A stretch of DNA of 64,000 nucleotides from an uncultured Mobiluncus sp. (GTDB lineage: Bacteria; Actinomycetota; Actinomycetes; Actinomycetales; Actinomycetaceae): positions 248,001-312,000 of the forward strand of contig NZ_CAMUES010000001.1 in the NCBI RefSeq assembly GCF_947087965.1, in the 5' to 3' direction. Shown one piece after another: positions 1-8,195 of this stretch (positions within the stretch are counted from its first letter, which is position 1; each line of letters starts with the position of its first letter). The notes under the pieces were generated by a model that saw only the letters and a list, made by a program, of their open reading frames with translations, searched no databases and was not told the DNA's origin. Made by a program: the position numbers and the translations under genes.

Positions 1-1661
1 CGCAGACTTTCGCTAATTACGAGGACAACCTGGAACACTCCGTGTGGCTGACTATGATGCGCGACCGCTTGCTGCACATGAAGAAACTGCTATCCGACGA
101 TGGCTCGATCTGGGTGCATCTTGACTACGCCGAGAACCACCGCATGCGGCTTCTGCTGGATGAGGTTTTCGGTGGGACTAATTTCATTGCCGAGTTCGTG
201 TGGCAGAAAGCGGACTCGCCACGCGGTGACGCTCAACGTGTTTCGGTGGATCAAGATGTGATTCTTTGCTACGCATCCAGCGACGCGACTCAATTCCACA
301 GGATGCCGAGGACAGCAGCTGACAATGCCCGCTTCAGTAATCCTGACGGCGATTCTCGGGGAATTTGGTGGTCGGCTGACCTTACGGCACCCGGAAACCT
401 GAGTGGCAAGAAACAGCATCCAAGTGTATTTGGCATTCAGCATCCAATTTCTGGCGAAATTCACTTTCCTGCCATTGGCCGGCACTGGACTTTCGAAGCT
501 TCACGAATTATTCGTTCGCTTTCAGAATTCGGTTACTATATCTTCGCTGATCCAGACCTAGAGAATCGGCTTGAGCGCAGCAATCTCACGAAAAGCCAGC
601 TCCGGCAGAATGTCCCAGACATGCTCATCGACCCGAAACGCCTAGAAGAGTCACGAAACACGGCAGAGAAGCGCATCCAGGAGGGTGCATGGCCGGAGTT
701 TTTCGTAAAGGAGCGAGGTTTCGGGCGAAAGGCATACCCACCGCCCTCTGGCCAGCCTGCCCGGTCTTGGTGGCCTAATGACCAAGTCGGTCACAATCGT
801 GAAGCGAAATCTGAGATGAAAGCCCTTTTTCCGGGGCAGGCAGCGTTCTCGACCCCTAAACCAGAAAGGCTTATTGAGCGCATTATTCATATTGCTTCGA
901 ATCCTGGTGACATTGTTCTTGATGTGTTTGCGGGTTCTGGGACGACTGCTGCGGTGGCGCAGAAGATGGGGCGGCGTTGGGTGACGTGTGAGCTGGTAGA
1001 GGATACTTTTAAGCAGTTTACTCGTCCGCGTTTAGAGAAAGTCGTCAACGATACTGATCCTGGTGGTGTTACCAGAACTAAGGGTAATCGGGTGCCTGCT
1101 GATGGGGTGGAACTACCGGAGGGGGTGAGTCCCGATGATGCCGCGAAGTTTACGAGTGTCCTCAACAAACTGATAGCCGATGATCCAGCGGCAAAAACGG
1201 ACCCCCGCATAAAAGCGTTGAAGGAGGCAGCAAAAACCCAGCGCACCAAGGAGGTCATAAATTGGCGCGGCGGGGGAGGTTTTCAGGTGGCGCATTTGTC
1301 GCCGGCTTGTTTTGACTATGACCCGCAGTTAGGGCGAGTGATATTGACCCCGGCGGCAACCGGGCAAGTACTTATCGAATCGGTGGCTGCCAATCTGGGA
1401 TTCACCCTTTTGCATCCAGATGATGACTATATTTTTGATGCCCAACGTGGAAATGCCCTGTTGCGGGTGGTTGAGGGCGTGGCCACGGTTGAGGTTGTTG
1501 ATTGGCTCGTCTCCCAGCTACAGCCGGGTGAAACGATTGTGCTGGCTGCAACCAGCGTGATGGATGGGGTGCGTCAGCATCTACGGAAAGCGGTGAAGGG
1601 TTCGCGGGTGGTTGCGTTGCCTGATGATGTTTTTCCTTATAGTGAAGGTGGTGAGCGTTAA
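1..1661 (+). CDS. Type III restriction-modification methyltransferase (Mod), 5' truncated by window edge
   Basis: Adenine-N6 DNA methyltransferase that gives a type III R-M system its sequence specificity and protects host DNA. The frame is open from base 3 (FANYEDNLEHS precedes the GTG at 42), so the true start and the DPPY catalytic motif lie outside the window. Visible are the beta-class downstream half: a segment typical of Mod (SDDGSIWVHLDYAEN), a central variable target-recognition region, then STPKPERLIERIIHIAS and the SAM-binding motif I DVFAGSGTTAAVA near residue 300 of the visible part. This order (catalytic motif before SAM motif) is that of Mod proteins. The stop overlaps the start of the restriction subunit, so the two are translationally coupled. 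No simple repeat that could cause phase variation is seen in the visible part. Confidence 0.9.
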   Translation, partial: QTFANYEDNLEHSVWLTMMRDRLLHMKKLLSDDGSIWVHLDYAENHRMRLLLDEVFGGTNFIAEFVWQKADSPRGDAQRVSVDQDVILCYASSDATQFHRMPRTAADNARFSNPDGDSRGIWWSADLTAPGNLSGKKQHPSVFGIQHPISGEIHFPAIGRHWTFEASRIIRSLSEFGYYIFADPDLENRLERSNLTKSQLRQNVPDMLIDPKRLEESRNTAEKRIQEGAWPEFFVKERGFGRKAYPPPSGQPARSWWPNDQVGHNREAKSEMKALFPGQAAFSTPKPERLIERIIHIASNPGDIVLDVFAGSGTTAAVAQKMGRRWVTCELVEDTFKQFTRPRLEKVVNDTDPGGVTRTKGNRVPADGVELPEGVSPDDAAKFTSVLNKLIADDPAAKTDPRIKALKEAAKTQRTKEVINWRGGGGFQVAHLSPACFDYDPQLGRVILTPAATGQVLIESVAANLGFTLLHPDDDYIFDAQRGNALLRVVEGVATVEVVDWLVSQLQPGETIVLAATSVMDGVRQHLRKAVKGSRVVALPDDVFPYSEGGER

Positions 1662-4258
1662 TGGCTAACCGGCTTAATCTCAGTTTTGATTCAGACATGC
1701 TGGAGGCGATTAGCTCCGAGTTTGATTTGCGGACTCCTAATAAGGAGGCGCTGCGCAAGTTGGTTTTTACCCTCGATGGGGATTATGACCCGGCAGTGAT
1801 GCAGGTGATGAATCTGGCGACCGGGGTCGGAAAAACCTATCTGATGGCGGCATTCGTTGAGTATTTGCGCCGCCAGGGTGTCGGCAATGTCATGATTGTT
1901 ACCCCTGGAAAAACAGTTCAAGCTAAGACCGTGCAAAACTTTACAAACGGGTCACCGCGTTATATCGCCGGTTCTGCTGTACCACCGCAGGTGGTTACGC
2001 CTCAGGATTATTCGGCGTGGGTGGCGCGCCAGAATGGTCCGGCGCAACTAGCGTATGGTAGCGAGGTGTCTTTGCTGGCGTTCATTTTCAATATTCAGCA
2101 GTTGATTGCTCCTAAATCTGAGGACGGAGATACTCGCGATGGCACCCAGGATGCGATGCGTCGTAAGCCGCGGCGTTTTGACGAGAATGCAGGGGTACTG
2201 TTCGATTACCTCAAGAACCTTGAGGACCTGGTGGTGATTGCTGATGAGTCGCATCTATATGGTGCGAGCGCGGTGGCGTTTAACGCAGCACTTAAAGAGC
2301 TGGATCCGGCGGCGGCTATTGGTTTGACTGCCTCGGTGGATAAGAAAACAGATCACGTTATTTTCGAGTATCCGTTGTACCGCGCAATCCAGGATAAGTA
2401 TGTGAAGGCTCCGGTGTTGGCATTCCGTAAGAATGGCTACGGTGAGGATGAAGCATCAGAGGAGCAGCAGCTGAGGGATGCTTTACAGCTTCGCGATATT
2501 AAGCAGGCCTACTACGACACGTATGCGAGCAGTCAAAATCGTCAGCGTGTAAATGCCGTGGCGTTCGTGGTGTGTGCTGACGTGGAACATGCTACCCAGG
2601 TTGCTAATCTACTGCGTACCCCGGAATACTTGGGCAAAGCCGAAGCGGTGTTACAGGTGGATTCTAAGCATGAGGACGAAGCAACTCAGCGCCTGCTCGA
2701 TGAGTTGGATCGTCCTTATTCACCGGTGTTAGCGGTGGTTAGTGTCAATAAGCTTAAAGAGGGTTGGGATGTTAAGAATATTGCCGTGGTGGTAACGCTG
2801 CGGGCGATGGCTTCGGAGGTTTTAACCCAGCAGACTATGGGGCGCGGGCTGCGTTTGCCGTTCGGGAAGTATACGGGGGTGGGGCAGATTGACCAGTTGG
2901 ATATTATCGCCCACCAGTCTTTTAGCGAGTTGCTGGCTGCCGAGAATGTGTTGCAGCAGTTTGGTTTGGAAGAAGCGGTAGCCAGCCAAGATAACACTAA
3001 AGTGCGCGAGGCTATCGAAACAGCCGGTAGCGAAATCTCTGCTAATCCTGCCGACGCTAGTGCTGATAGCTCTAACCAGTCTGCTGGAGGAGTGGAAACT
3101 GGTGCTAGGCAATTCCACTTTGGGGATGCTACAGGTGTATTTCCCGGTGAAATGGGTACTGTGTCGGTGAGTGAACCGGGGAATCTGGGGCAGGGACTTC
3201 CAGGGCTGGGAGTTCGTACTATTGGTGAATCTGGGGTAGATGCCGCCCCGGAGTGGGAGCCAGTTGCGATTGAGCGTAACCCTGAGTTTACTGAGGTTAG
3301 TTACCAGTTCCCGGTGACAACGATTGACGTTCACCAGCCACCTATCGAGCTATCAGAGATTAGTGATACCGATGTTGAGCAGGCGGCTCGCCGCGTCACC
3401 TCTACCGGCGAAGTATTGCTGCGTAAAGAAATCATTGCTGCGTTAGGAAAGAAACTGCGTGCAGAGGATCGTGAAAGTGCCGAGGTTGACTCGATTCGCA
3501 TCGATGATGAAGACGCGCGAGATGCCCTTACCAAACTCGTGATGAATATGCCGCTTGTTCCCAAGACCAAGCAGAGCGTTCGTTACGTATATAAGTTGCT
3601 GGTTCCAACGTTTATGAAAAGCGTGACTTTCAGGGGCTGGACGGTGAAATCGCTTGCCTCTGCACGCGATGAGTTATCCAAGCTGGTGCAAAAATATATA
3701 ACGGAAACACTGCGCGCCACCCGCGAAGTTTCCACTGTTCACCCTAAAACCCTGCCCGGCTCGGGATATACGTTGCCGCTGGGAGAAAAAGTTCATGACC
3801 AAATTGACAGCCGTGAGCAGTTCGTGCGGGGACGGGTTTATGGGGGCTGGTTCAAGTCTCTTTTCGCTGAGGAGTCCTTCGACTCCTACACTGGCGAATA
3901 CGTACTAGCCAGACTGCTTAATATTTCGTCAGGGATCAAGTGGTGGCATCGTTTACACCCGCAAGATGGGGCTTTTGTGTACTACAACTCTAAAGATCGT
4001 TATTTCCCAGACTTTGTTGCGCGCGACAGTGATGGCGTCTACTGGATTATCGAAGGAAAATCAGAGCGTGGCCGCGATGATGAGCAGGTGCAAGCCAAAC
4101 GTAAAGCCGCAGAATCATTAGTGCGGCGTTTGATTGCCGAGGACGCCTACGCGGATCAAAAGTGGGGATACTTAATCGCCTACGAAAATGACACTGCCCG
4201 CGCAGATTCCTGGGAAGACCTCAAGGCTTTCAGTCAGCCGGTCAGTAACGCTTTGTAG
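1661..4258 (+). CDS. Type III restriction endonuclease Res subunit
   Basis: ATP-dependent helicase-nuclease subunit that acts with Mod to cleave unmodified foreign DNA. SF2 motifs are clear: Walker A ATGVGKT (residues 53-59), motif II ADESH, motif III GLTAS, and the V/VI block EGWDVKNIAVVV...QQTMGRGLRLP. A C-terminal PD-(D/E)xK nuclease follows: RYFPDFVARDSDG then WIIEGKSE. At 865 residues it is slightly short for the family but has all expected parts and looks intact. The ATG is at base 1661, overlapping the last base of the mod stop codon, which supports a two-gene operon. Confidence 0.93.
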   Translation: MANRLNLSFDSDMLEAISSEFDLRTPNKEALRKLVFTLDGDYDPAVMQVMNLATGVGKTYLMAAFVEYLRRQGVGNVMIVTPGKTVQAKTVQNFTNGSPRYIAGSAVPPQVVTPQDYSAWVARQNGPAQLAYGSEVSLLAFIFNIQQLIAPKSEDGDTRDGTQDAMRRKPRRFDENAGVLFDYLKNLEDLVVIADESHLYGASAVAFNAALKELDPAAAIGLTASVDKKTDHVIFEYPLYRAIQDKYVKAPVLAFRKNGYGEDEASEEQQLRDALQLRDIKQAYYDTYASSQNRQRVNAVAFVVCADVEHATQVANLLRTPEYLGKAEAVLQVDSKHEDEATQRLLDELDRPYSPVLAVVSVNKLKEGWDVKNIAVVVTLRAMASEVLTQQTMGRGLRLPFGKYTGVGQIDQLDIIAHQSFSELLAAENVLQQFGLEEAVASQDNTKVREAIETAGSEISANPADASADSSNQSAGGVETGARQFHFGDATGVFPGEMGTVSVSEPGNLGQGLPGLGVRTIGESGVDAAPEWEPVAIERNPEFTEVSYQFPVTTIDVHQPPIELSEISDTDVEQAARRVTSTGEVLLRKEIIAALGKKLRAEDRESAEVDSIRIDDEDARDALTKLVMNMPLVPKTKQSVRYVYKLLVPTFMKSVTFRGWTVKSLASARDELSKLVQKYITETLRATREVSTVHPKTLPGSGYTLPLGEKVHDQIDSREQFVRGRVYGGWFKSLFAEESFDSYTGEYVLARLLNISSGIKWWHRLHPQDGAFVYYNSKDRYFPDFVARDSDGVYWIIEGKSERGRDDEQVQAKRKAAESLVRRLIAEDAYADQKWGYLIAYENDTARADSWEDLKAFSQPVSNAL

Positions 4259-4299
4259 CTGCATAATAATCTGCATATAGCCCGGAGTCCGCCGCAGAG

Positions 4300-4651
4300 G
4301 GAGGTCGGGTGGGCAACGCTGAACTGGGAGTACGGGTAAAACAACCACCGCCTACACCAATGTCTGAGCTACGCAACACCAGACGAAACCATTACCCAAG
4401 AAATCAACACCTAGTCTGCTTGCCGACAGCCGTAAAAGAAGCAGAAGAAAACCTGGACCACCTCAGTTGCCCTGATTCGTGTGGGAAGGTAAACGCATCC
4501 CGCTGCCTGGTTCGCTCTAGGCTCCGAGGTTGCCGCACGCAACGACGTGCACCCCGTCGTCGCGCGTGTAGCTAAGTTTCCCCGCGGTGACGACAAGCAA
4601 TACCGGCGGGTTATCTGCGCCGGGGACGTACCGTTCGTTGAATTTCTTTAA
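4300..4651 (+). pseudogene. Decayed coding sequence downstream of the type III R-M system
   Basis: No intact gene is present, but short stretches in shifting frames look coding. The clearest is 4493-4651 (about 52 codons, no start), containing FALGSEVAARNDVHPVVARV and ending VPFVEFL. Nearby fragments such as YATPDETITQEINT around 4372-4412 are in another frame. The pattern fits a gene broken by frameshifts. I do not recognise its family. The 88-codon open frame starting at 4309 is in yet another frame and has low-complexity Arg-rich composition, so I do not call it a gene. Confidence 0.3.
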
Positions 4652-4698
4652 ATGGGTGGGGGTACTTTTCTGTCACGTTTTTCCTGGTCATGAGCGCG

Positions 4699-4767
4699 AG
4701 TCGTCAATTTATCGTAGTTTCAGTCGTCAATTTATTTGATTTCTAGTCGTCAATTTAGTGAGTTTCG
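4699..4767 (+). repeat. Three tandem 23-bp repeats (core AGTCGTCAATTTA)
   Basis: The 13-base core AGTCGTCAATTTA occurs at 4699, 4722 and 4745, exactly 23 bp apart, with diverged 10-base linkers (TCGTAGTTTC, TTTGATTTCT, GTGAGTTTCG). No gene overlaps it. Multiple short terminal repeats are known at the ends of IS21-family elements and as protein-binding iterons; either would fit, but no transposase or replication gene is beside it. Between here and 4960 I see only an imperfect inverted repeat around 4800-4837. Confidence 0.7.
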
Positions 4768-4960
4768 ATTATTACACTGTCTTCGTACCCGTTTCACCAG
4801 GCCTTTCTGTCAAAACGCAGTGCTAAAACTAGCGAAACGCAGGAAAGGCTTTCTGGCATCGTAGCGGAAATTAGGTGGGCAAAGAGTCCTATGTCCCGGT
4901 GCGGCTTGCCCTCGCTGTTGCGAATTCATTTGCCGGGTTGAGGTATGCAAAAATGTATTT

Positions 4961-5482
4961 GTGAGCAAGACATCCCCTTCCCATTTGCCCGTGCTTGGGG
5001 TAGGGCCTTTTTACGTTTCTGGAATTTTCGCCGTCACGATTTTCGCAACCATTTTCAAATATTTAGGATGGCTGAGAATCGGAATTATCGATAACTTATG
5101 GATCCGAAAACTTTTGATTCTGATTGGTATTGTTTTGATGGTGGAGGCTATAACGGTGTGGTGCTTAGCCGTGTTTGGCTCGCACATGGTAGAAAGCGTC
5201 AAAACCGGTCAATTGATGACCACTGGAATCTACGCTTGGGTGCGTCATCCTGTCTACACAGCTTTCTTCCTGCTCAACACCGGTTTTCTGATTTTGCAAG
5301 CAAACTGGTGGTTGATGGTCCTACCGTTTGGTTATTGGCTGGCGTTAAGTATTTTGCTGGAATACACCGAAGAACGCTGGTTGCAGGAGAAGTTCGGTGC
5401 TCAGTACGCCAGATACGCAGCTCGCGTAAATCGTGTATTCCCCTGGCCGCCGCGCGGCTCCAAAGGCTTGCGGCTGTCATAA
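4961..5482 (+). CDS. Isoprenylcysteine carboxyl methyltransferase-like membrane protein
   Basis: A 173-residue integral membrane protein of the ICMT/PEMT-like family, SAM-dependent membrane methyltransferases whose bacterial substrates are mostly unknown. Four or five hydrophobic segments are visible. The diagnostic C-terminal half is present: TGIYAWVRHPVYTAFFL (the HP-Y motif) and then EYTEERWLQEKFGAQYARY, where the conserved E-E and F/Y-Y residues lie. Start is GTG at 4961; the upstream ATG at 4944 is out of frame. It stands alone between decayed DNA and the next promoter region. Confidence 0.75.
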   Translation: MSKTSPSHLPVLGVGPFYVSGIFAVTIFATIFKYLGWLRIGIIDNLWIRKLLILIGIVLMVEAITVWCLAVFGSHMVESVKTGQLMTTGIYAWVRHPVYTAFFLLNTGFLILQANWWLMVLPFGYWLALSILLEYTEERWLQEKFGAQYARYAARVNRVFPWPPRGSKGLRLS

Positions 5483-5543
5483 AGCGAACTGCCCTTTGTG
5501 AATGCCATCTCCAAGCGCCCGCAGACTAGACGCAATTAGTTGC

Positions 5544-5589
5544 TTGCCAATTTGGCAACCAACCTGCTATAGTTGCCATATCGGCAACT
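5544..5589 (+). promoter_or_regulatory. Promoter with two operator-like inverted repeats
   Basis: A candidate sigma-70 promoter, TTGCCA (5544-5549), 18-bp spacer, TATAGT (5568-5573), overlaps two inverted repeats sharing the half-site TTGCC: TTGCCAATTTGGCAA (5544-5558), covering the -35, and AGTTGCC-ATATC-GGCAACT (5571-5589), just after the -10. Their centres are about 29 bp apart, close to three helical turns, so two dimers could bind the same face. The winged-helix protein encoded at 6320 is the obvious candidate repressor. Confidence 0.6.
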
Positions 5590-5667
5590 AACTTTGTGAC
5601 GGGTGTAGTTCCGGCTCGAATTAGGCGCCTGGCACAACCTGAGACACCTAGCGAGACGGGAAAAGCA

Positions 5668-6303
5668 ATGGAATCAGATAATCCCAAGGAAACCGCGAGC
5701 TCTCTAAGCGCGGAGGAAGCTCAGCGGATGCTGGCTGAAGTTGATGCAGTCATGGATCGGGTCATCAGCGTAGAACGGTTTCCGAAGTGGTGGCTGGCGG
5801 TTTATGCGGTGTTGCCCGCGCTGGCAATCTCGCTACCCCTTTTAGTGCCCGGCAAATGGTCGAGCCTACTGGTGACCGTGGCAGGTCTCGCAGTAGCGTG
5901 GATGGTAGTCTTTTGGCTGGCGTGGCCCAGGTTGACGCGAACCGGACTGGGGCAAGATGAGCGTCTGTTGATGAAGGGAACACTCACCTTTCCGTGGATC
6001 TTCTTTCCTCAGTTTCACCAGGTTTTCTCTCACGAGTTGCAGGGTCACGAGTTGCTGGTTATGGCGTTGGCATTGGTGCTAACGGCGTTGTTTCACCTGG
6101 TATGCGGGATAGCAATCCTGCGCTGGTATCGTCGCAGAATTCGGGCGCGAGCCTTTGATTTCACCGAGTCCGAGGCAATCTGGGACTCAGCTCAGCGAGA
6201 GATTGACCGCAGACTTCGTGAAATTGACGCTCGCGACCGAGCGCAGCGTGCCGCGCGGCGCAACCTTGTGAACCCGTCAACCCCAGAAGTCCCCGAAAGC
6301 TGA
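5668..6303 (+). CDS. Four-TM membrane protein of unknown function
   Basis: About 211 residues. An Asp/Glu-rich N-terminus (LSAEEAQRMLAEVDAVMDRV) is followed by four hydrophobic segments in two pairs (WWLAVYAVLPALAISLPLLV; SLLVTVAGLAVAWMVVFWLA; then LLVMALALVLTALFHLVCGI) and a basic, probably cytoplasmic tail with an Arg/Glu-rich helix. An in-frame GTG at 5596 would add an unlikely hydrophilic leader; I prefer ATG 5668. The layout resembles membrane proteins co-encoded with small winged-helix repressors, and the next gene starts 17 bp downstream. Substrate or partner is unknown. Confidence 0.65.
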   Translation: MESDNPKETASSLSAEEAQRMLAEVDAVMDRVISVERFPKWWLAVYAVLPALAISLPLLVPGKWSSLLVTVAGLAVAWMVVFWLAWPRLTRTGLGQDERLLMKGTLTFPWIFFPQFHQVFSHELQGHELLVMALALVLTALFHLVCGIAILRWYRRRIRARAFDFTESEAIWDSAQREIDRRLREIDARDRAQRAARRNLVNPSTPEVPES

Positions 6304-6319
6304 CGCGGGAGACTTGTGA

Positions 6320-6667
6320 ATGAAAAAAACCGTGAAAAACCGTGAAAAACCACACACCGAGCGCGAGTCCGAAAACGTGGCGGCGGCTTTCGACGAGCTG
6401 ATTCACTCTCCGAATCGCCTCAGAATCTGCGCAGCCCTGGCGGCGGTAGCTGAAATCGAGTTCGCGGAACTGGAACACAGTGTCGGAATCACAACCCAAC
6501 TGATGAGCAAGCAGCTCAAGCTGTTGGCTGATGCGGGGTACATCCACATGGAAAAACGCCCCGAAACCATCGGGCGACCGCGCACCTGGGTATCTTTCAC
6601 CCCAGCGGGCAGGCGCGCTTATTTCGGTCACATCAACGCTTTACGCTCCATCACAGGCGAAATGTGA
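6320..6667 (+). CDS. Winged-helix transcriptional regulator
   Basis: A 115-residue DNA-binding protein. The central part (FDELIHSPNRLRICAALAAV, then EIEFAELEHSVGITTQLMSK) is a helix-turn-helix, with the wing at KRPETIGRPRTWVSFTPAGR. This is the standalone winged-helix type (MarR/ArsR-like fold) often paired with a membrane protein. It forms an operon with the preceding gene and probably autoregulates it through the palindromes at 5544-5589; that link is inferred. The N-terminus begins with a direct repeat encoding KTVKNREKP. Confidence 0.8.
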   Translation: MKKTVKNREKPHTERESENVAAAFDELIHSPNRLRICAALAAVAEIEFAELEHSVGITTQLMSKQLKLLADAGYIHMEKRPETIGRPRTWVSFTPAGRRAYFGHINALRSITGEM

Positions 6668-7045
6668 CTATTTAAGGTGAGCCTGCACCCACTCCAGCAG
6701 GGTGGGGTAGTCGGCGCTACCCGCCGCTATGTCGAGGATGATAGCAATCAAGTCATCATCGTTGTATTTCAGCTCAATTCCGTTTAGAGCAAGGAAAACT
6801 AGCATTGCGTGGGTGCCGATGCGTTTGTTGCTGTCTTGGAAAGCGTGGTTTGCAATCAGTCCGTAGCCCAGGCGAGCCGCTTTCTCGACAACAGATGGAT
6901 AGAGTTCCGCCCCTTCAAATGTTTGAAAAGGAGCAGTCAAAGCAGAATCCAAAAGCCCTTCGTCCCGTAGGCCCGGCGTCCCGCCGCTCTCTGAAACAAG
7001 GTGCTCATGCAGGGCCAGGAATTGAGCTTTTGAAAGGATTTTCAT
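6668..7045 (-). CDS. doc: Doc-type toxin (Fic/Doc fold)
   Basis: Toxin of a Phd/Doc module. Doc enzymes phosphorylate elongation factor Tu and stop translation when the antitoxin decays. The family motif is complete: H67-A-F-Q-D-S-N-K-R75, matching HxFx(D/N)xNKR, so the protein should be active. The length (125 aa) is normal. It overlaps the antitoxin by 4 bp (7042-7045), the usual coupling, and its stop abuts the convergent regulator gene ending at 6667. Confidence 0.92.
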   Translation of the reverse strand: MKILSKAQFLALHEHLVSESGGTPGLRDEGLLDSALTAPFQTFEGAELYPSVVEKAARLGYGLIANHAFQDSNKRIGTHAMLVFLALNGIELKYNDDDLIAIILDIAAGSADYPTLLEWVQAHLK

Positions 7046-7284
7046 TTGGCTAGCTCTTCGTACACGTGGCGATTGCGCTCCATGATTTGCTTCGAAGCTG
7101 CCAAGACCTCGGAGTCGGCAGCTTCTTGAGGCGTGTCCAGCCGGTTGAACTCAATGATGACGTAACGCGGCTCGTTATTCTTCATAATGACAGCGCTCCC
7201 GTGTTGGTCAACCAGTCTGGCGACCTTGGAAAAGTTTTGGTTCGCTTCTGAAATCGGCACCAAAGTGGCGGTATCAATGTTCAT
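7042..7284 (-). CDS. phd: Phd-type antitoxin
   Basis: An 80-residue Phd/YefM-type antitoxin and autorepressor. The N-terminal DNA-binding region has the family signature (VPISEANQNFSKVARLVDQHG, then NNEPRYVIIEF), and the C-terminal helix (SEVLAASKQIMERNRHVYEEL) would wrap around Doc. The antitoxin gene comes first, as is typical. An 18-bp palindrome at 7314-7331 is positioned to be its operator. Confidence 0.9.
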   Translation of the reverse strand: MNIDTATLVPISEANQNFSKVARLVDQHGSAVIMKNNEPRYVIIEFNRLDTPQEAADSEVLAASKQIMERNRHVYEELAK

Positions 7285-7313
7285 TTTCTCTCCCTCAACA
7301 CCTCAATTATGCA

Positions 7314-7331
7314 ATTAATTCTAGGATTAAT
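7314..7331. promoter_or_regulatory. Candidate Phd operator palindrome
   Basis: ATTAATTCTAGGATTAAT is an 18-bp near-perfect palindrome (arms ATTAAT around CTAG) about 30 bp upstream of the phd start codon. Phd-family repressors bind such palindromes; assignment is by position. Confidence 0.5.
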
Positions 7332-7360
7332 AAATGAGACAGAGCTGAAATGAGACAAAA

Positions 7361-7394
7361 ATTTCGGGGCAGAGCGCCGGCTCTGCCCCGAAAT
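7361..7394. terminator. Strong hairpin terminator between convergent/divergent units
   Basis: Perfect stem ATTTCGGGGCAGAGC / GCTCTGCCCCGAAAT around a GCCG loop, flanked by A/T-rich runs on both sides. It lies downstream of the six-gene minus-strand operon, ahead of phd-doc on the same strand, and so insulates the two. Confidence 0.8.
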
Positions 7395-7463
7395 AATTTT
7401 GCTTTCAAAACTGGGCTAAATCAGACCGAAATCGTCTTCGCTCAGTTTGCTTTCAAATGGCGT

Positions 7464-8195
7464 TCAAACCTTGCGGTAGAACCCTTTCATCATGGTGTAC
7501 TTCATCACGGTACCGATGAGCGCGCCTAGGCGGCCCAAACCGAGACGAGCCGCGTGGAGGTCGATGAGCTCGACGAGGTTCCCGTCCGGGTCGCGGAAGA
7601 AAGCCCAGTCGGCGCCTCCCGCAGAAATCGGCTCATTCATGAACTCCACGCCTTCGCGGCGCAGGCGGTTCACCCAGCCAGGCACGTTCGACACGTGGAA
7701 AGCGATGTGGGAGTATCCGGGACGGTTCCAAGTTTCGCGTTCCTCCGTCACTATGGGCGGATCGAACTCGAACACTTCCAGGATGTTACCGGAACGGGAA
7801 CACATGAATCCCAGACGGACTCGCTTGATGCCCTCCACGTGGTACAACCGCTCGACAGGCTTCAAATCATCGCCGGTGATTTCCAGGTAGTTCATCAGCT
7901 TCAGACCGAACACCCGGTCATACCATTGGACGGCACGCTCGAAGTTCGCCACAGTCACGCCCACATGGCCCAGACCCCAGTTGATACCGGCGCTAGACAT
8001 CTTGTTGCGGCATTCCCGCTGCTTGCGTTCCAGGAACTCTTCCTTGCCCAGTTTTTTCAGCTCCAGCGCGTTGTCGACAGCCAACTTGGCGCCGTAGCCC
8101 AGAGCCACCAGCACGCCGAGCTTGGTTGCTTTCCGGCAGGTTGCCTTCATGAAACGCCGCTTGCAACTGACTGTTTTGGCTGCTTTACTTCGCAT
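7464..8195 (-). CDS. VOC-superfamily (glyoxalase/dioxygenase-fold) protein
   Basis: Last gene of the six-gene operon. After a basic, Cys-containing N-terminal extension (about 80 residues, possibly a membrane-associated helix: KLGVLVALGYGAKLAVDNAL) comes one vicinal-oxygen-chelate module: GHVGVTVANFERAVQWYDRV, then HIAFHVSNVPGWVNRL and FFRDPDGNLVELIDL. The His (GHVGV, HIAFH) and Glu (LVELID) positions are those that bind the metal in this superfamily, so catalysis is plausible, but members act on very different substrates. ATG 8195 (with GGTGGG upstream) is preferred over GTG 8201; both overlap the previous gene. Confidence 0.75.
   Translation of the reverse strand: MRSKAAKTVSCKRRFMKATCRKATKLGVLVALGYGAKLAVDNALELKKLGKEEFLERKQRECRNKMSSAGINWGLGHVGVTVANFERAVQWYDRVFGLKLMNYLEITGDDLKPVERLYHVEGIKRVRLGFMCSRSGNILEVFEFDPPIVTEERETWNRPGYSHIAFHVSNVPGWVNRLRREGVEFMNEPISAGGADWAFFRDPDGNLVELIDLHAARLGLGRLGALIGTVMKYTMMKGFYRKV

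Noticed and set aside
1..1661. Phase-variable mod gene
   Set aside because: No homopolymer or short tandem repeat in the visible part; the missing 5' end cannot be judged.
4309..4575. 88-codon open frame after the R-M system
   Set aside because: Arg/Cys-rich composition in a frame different from the coding-like segments; treated as part of the decayed region.
4699..4767. CRISPR array
   Set aside because: Only three 13-base cores with 10-base linkers; too short for repeats and spacers, and no cas gene nearby.
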